The position numbers were made by a program, and so were the translations under genes. The notes below the pieces were generated by a model that saw only the letters and a list, made by a program, of their open reading frames with translations, made no database searches and had not been told where the DNA came from. From Bacteroides sp. CAG:144 (GTDB taxonomy: Bacteria; Bacteroidota; Bacteroidia; Bacteroidales; UBA11471): DNA of 15,006 bases. Within the stretch, counting starts at the first letter, position 1; every line of letters starts with the position of its first letter. This document shows positions 14,488 through 15,006 of this stretch, in pieces. The DNA is taken from positions 21,869-36,874 of the forward strand of contig HF999741.1 in assembly GCA_000434215.1 (NCBI GenBank). The letters run 5' to 3'.

Positions 14488-15006
14488 ATGAAAAGATTTC
14501 TGTTTACTCTCGCTTTAGCCGGTGTCGTTTTTTCGGCTGCCGCACAAGAGCCTGAAAAGAAAGAGGAGAAAAAAGAGGAAGGATACCGATTTACCGATGT
14601 GAAAGTCCTCCCGACAAATGCAATCAAAAATCAATATCGCAGTGGAACGTGTTGGTGCTTTTCGACCTTGTCGTTCCTCGAAGATGAAATACGCCGCGCC
14701 GGAGGTGGAGAAATAGACCTCGCCGAAATGTGGATCGTACGCAACATCTACTTCGAAAAAGCAGTAAAATATGTCCGCCTGCATGGCAGCCTCAATTTTG
14801 CCGTAGGGGGTGCCGCCCATGATGTAACCAACGGTATACGCGACTACGGTATTGTTCCCGAAGAAATCTATCCGGGGCTGAACTACGGTACCGAACTGCC
14901 CGAGTTCAATGAAATCGACGCCGTACTGAAAGCATACGTCGATGCTGTCATCGCCACGGCCGATGCCAACGGCGGCAAACTTACAACGGCTTGGCAGACC
15001 GGCTTG
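14488..15006 (+). CDS. Secreted C1 family cysteine peptidase (aminopeptidase C/bleomycin hydrolase-like), 5' part
   Basis: The first 173 codons of a gene that runs off the window. The product has a signal peptide (1-20, ending FSAAAQ), a K/E-rich linker (EPEKKEEKKEE, 21-31) and the start of a papain-fold domain. The active-site segment is NQYRSGTCWCFST (48-60): Q49 forms the oxyanion hole and C55 is the nucleophile, six residues apart as in papain. DLAEMWIVRN and a YVRLHG motif follow, as in Bacteroidota C1 peptidases related to PepC and bleomycin hydrolase. The catalytic His and Asn lie outside the window. An exported form suggests periplasmic or surface peptide breakdown. It has its own promoter and is insulated from exuT by the 58-bp palindrome. 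Confidence 0.87.
   Translation, partial: MKRFLFTLALAGVVFSAAAQEPEKKEEKKEEGYRFTDVKVLPTNAIKNQYRSGTCWCFSTLSFLEDEIRRAGGGEIDLAEMWIVRNIYFEKAVKYVRLHGSLNFAVGGAAHDVTNGIRDYGIVPEEIYPGLNYGTELPEFNEIDAVLKAYVDAVIATADANGGKLTTAWQTGL

Overview
The window looks like ordinary chromosome from a member of the order Bacteroidales (phylum Bacteroidota), probably a gut-associated one. The evidence is: the sigma-ABfr type promoter element TAnnTTTG, found just upstream of eight genes or operons; the near absence of Shine-Dalgarno sequences; a Bacteroidales-type long AIR synthase; an LptB, an MlaEF pair and a secreted C1 peptidase of Bacteroidales type; and a small lipoprotein with a BACON-like C-terminus. I cannot assign a genus from the sequence alone. 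I see no transposase, integrase, tRNA, rRNA, CRISPR array or phage gene.

Layout. Bases 1-2451 (minus strand) hold riboflavin synthase (ribE), a nitroreductase-family flavoprotein 21 bases behind it, and AIR synthase (purM) with its own promoter. Bases 2595-4397 (plus) hold menA (menaquinone biosynthesis), followed after 9 bases by a CPBP-family membrane protease. Bases 4422-5219 (minus, convergent) hold lptB, the ATPase of LPS export. Bases 5220-5613 are non-coding and carry a hairpin-forming repeat. Bases 5614-8278 (minus) hold a three-gene metabolic cluster: an exported alpha/beta hydrolase, an aldo/keto reductase and a RibD/DHFR-like reductase. Bases 8546-8992 (minus) encode a small lipoprotein. 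Bases 9280-10802 (plus) hold mlaE and mlaF, overlapping by 4 bases. Bases 10943-14271 (plus) hold kdgK, eda and exuT, a module for uptake and breakdown of hexuronates. From 14488 to the window end runs the first part of a secreted C1 cysteine peptidase.

How the genes work together. The clearest pathway is kdgK-eda-exuT. ExuT imports galacturonate or glucuronate. Enzymes not in this window convert these to 2-keto-3-deoxygluconate. KdgK phosphorylates that to KDPG, and Eda splits KDPG into pyruvate and glyceraldehyde 3-phosphate. LptB and MlaEF both serve the outer membrane, in LPS export and phospholipid traffic. RibE supplies riboflavin, the precursor of the FMN that the adjacent nitroreductase uses. 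MenA makes the quinone of the respiratory chain.

The most notable non-coding signals are a perfect 58-bp palindrome after exuT, a 15-bp hairpin between eda and exuT, an AGGAGG plus three-codon mini-ORF in front of mlaE, and the lptB-side intergenic repeat. kdgK differs sharply from its neighbours in codon choice. I found no convincing new multi-gene system; the least understood part is the hydrolase/aldo-keto reductase/RibD-like reductase cluster.
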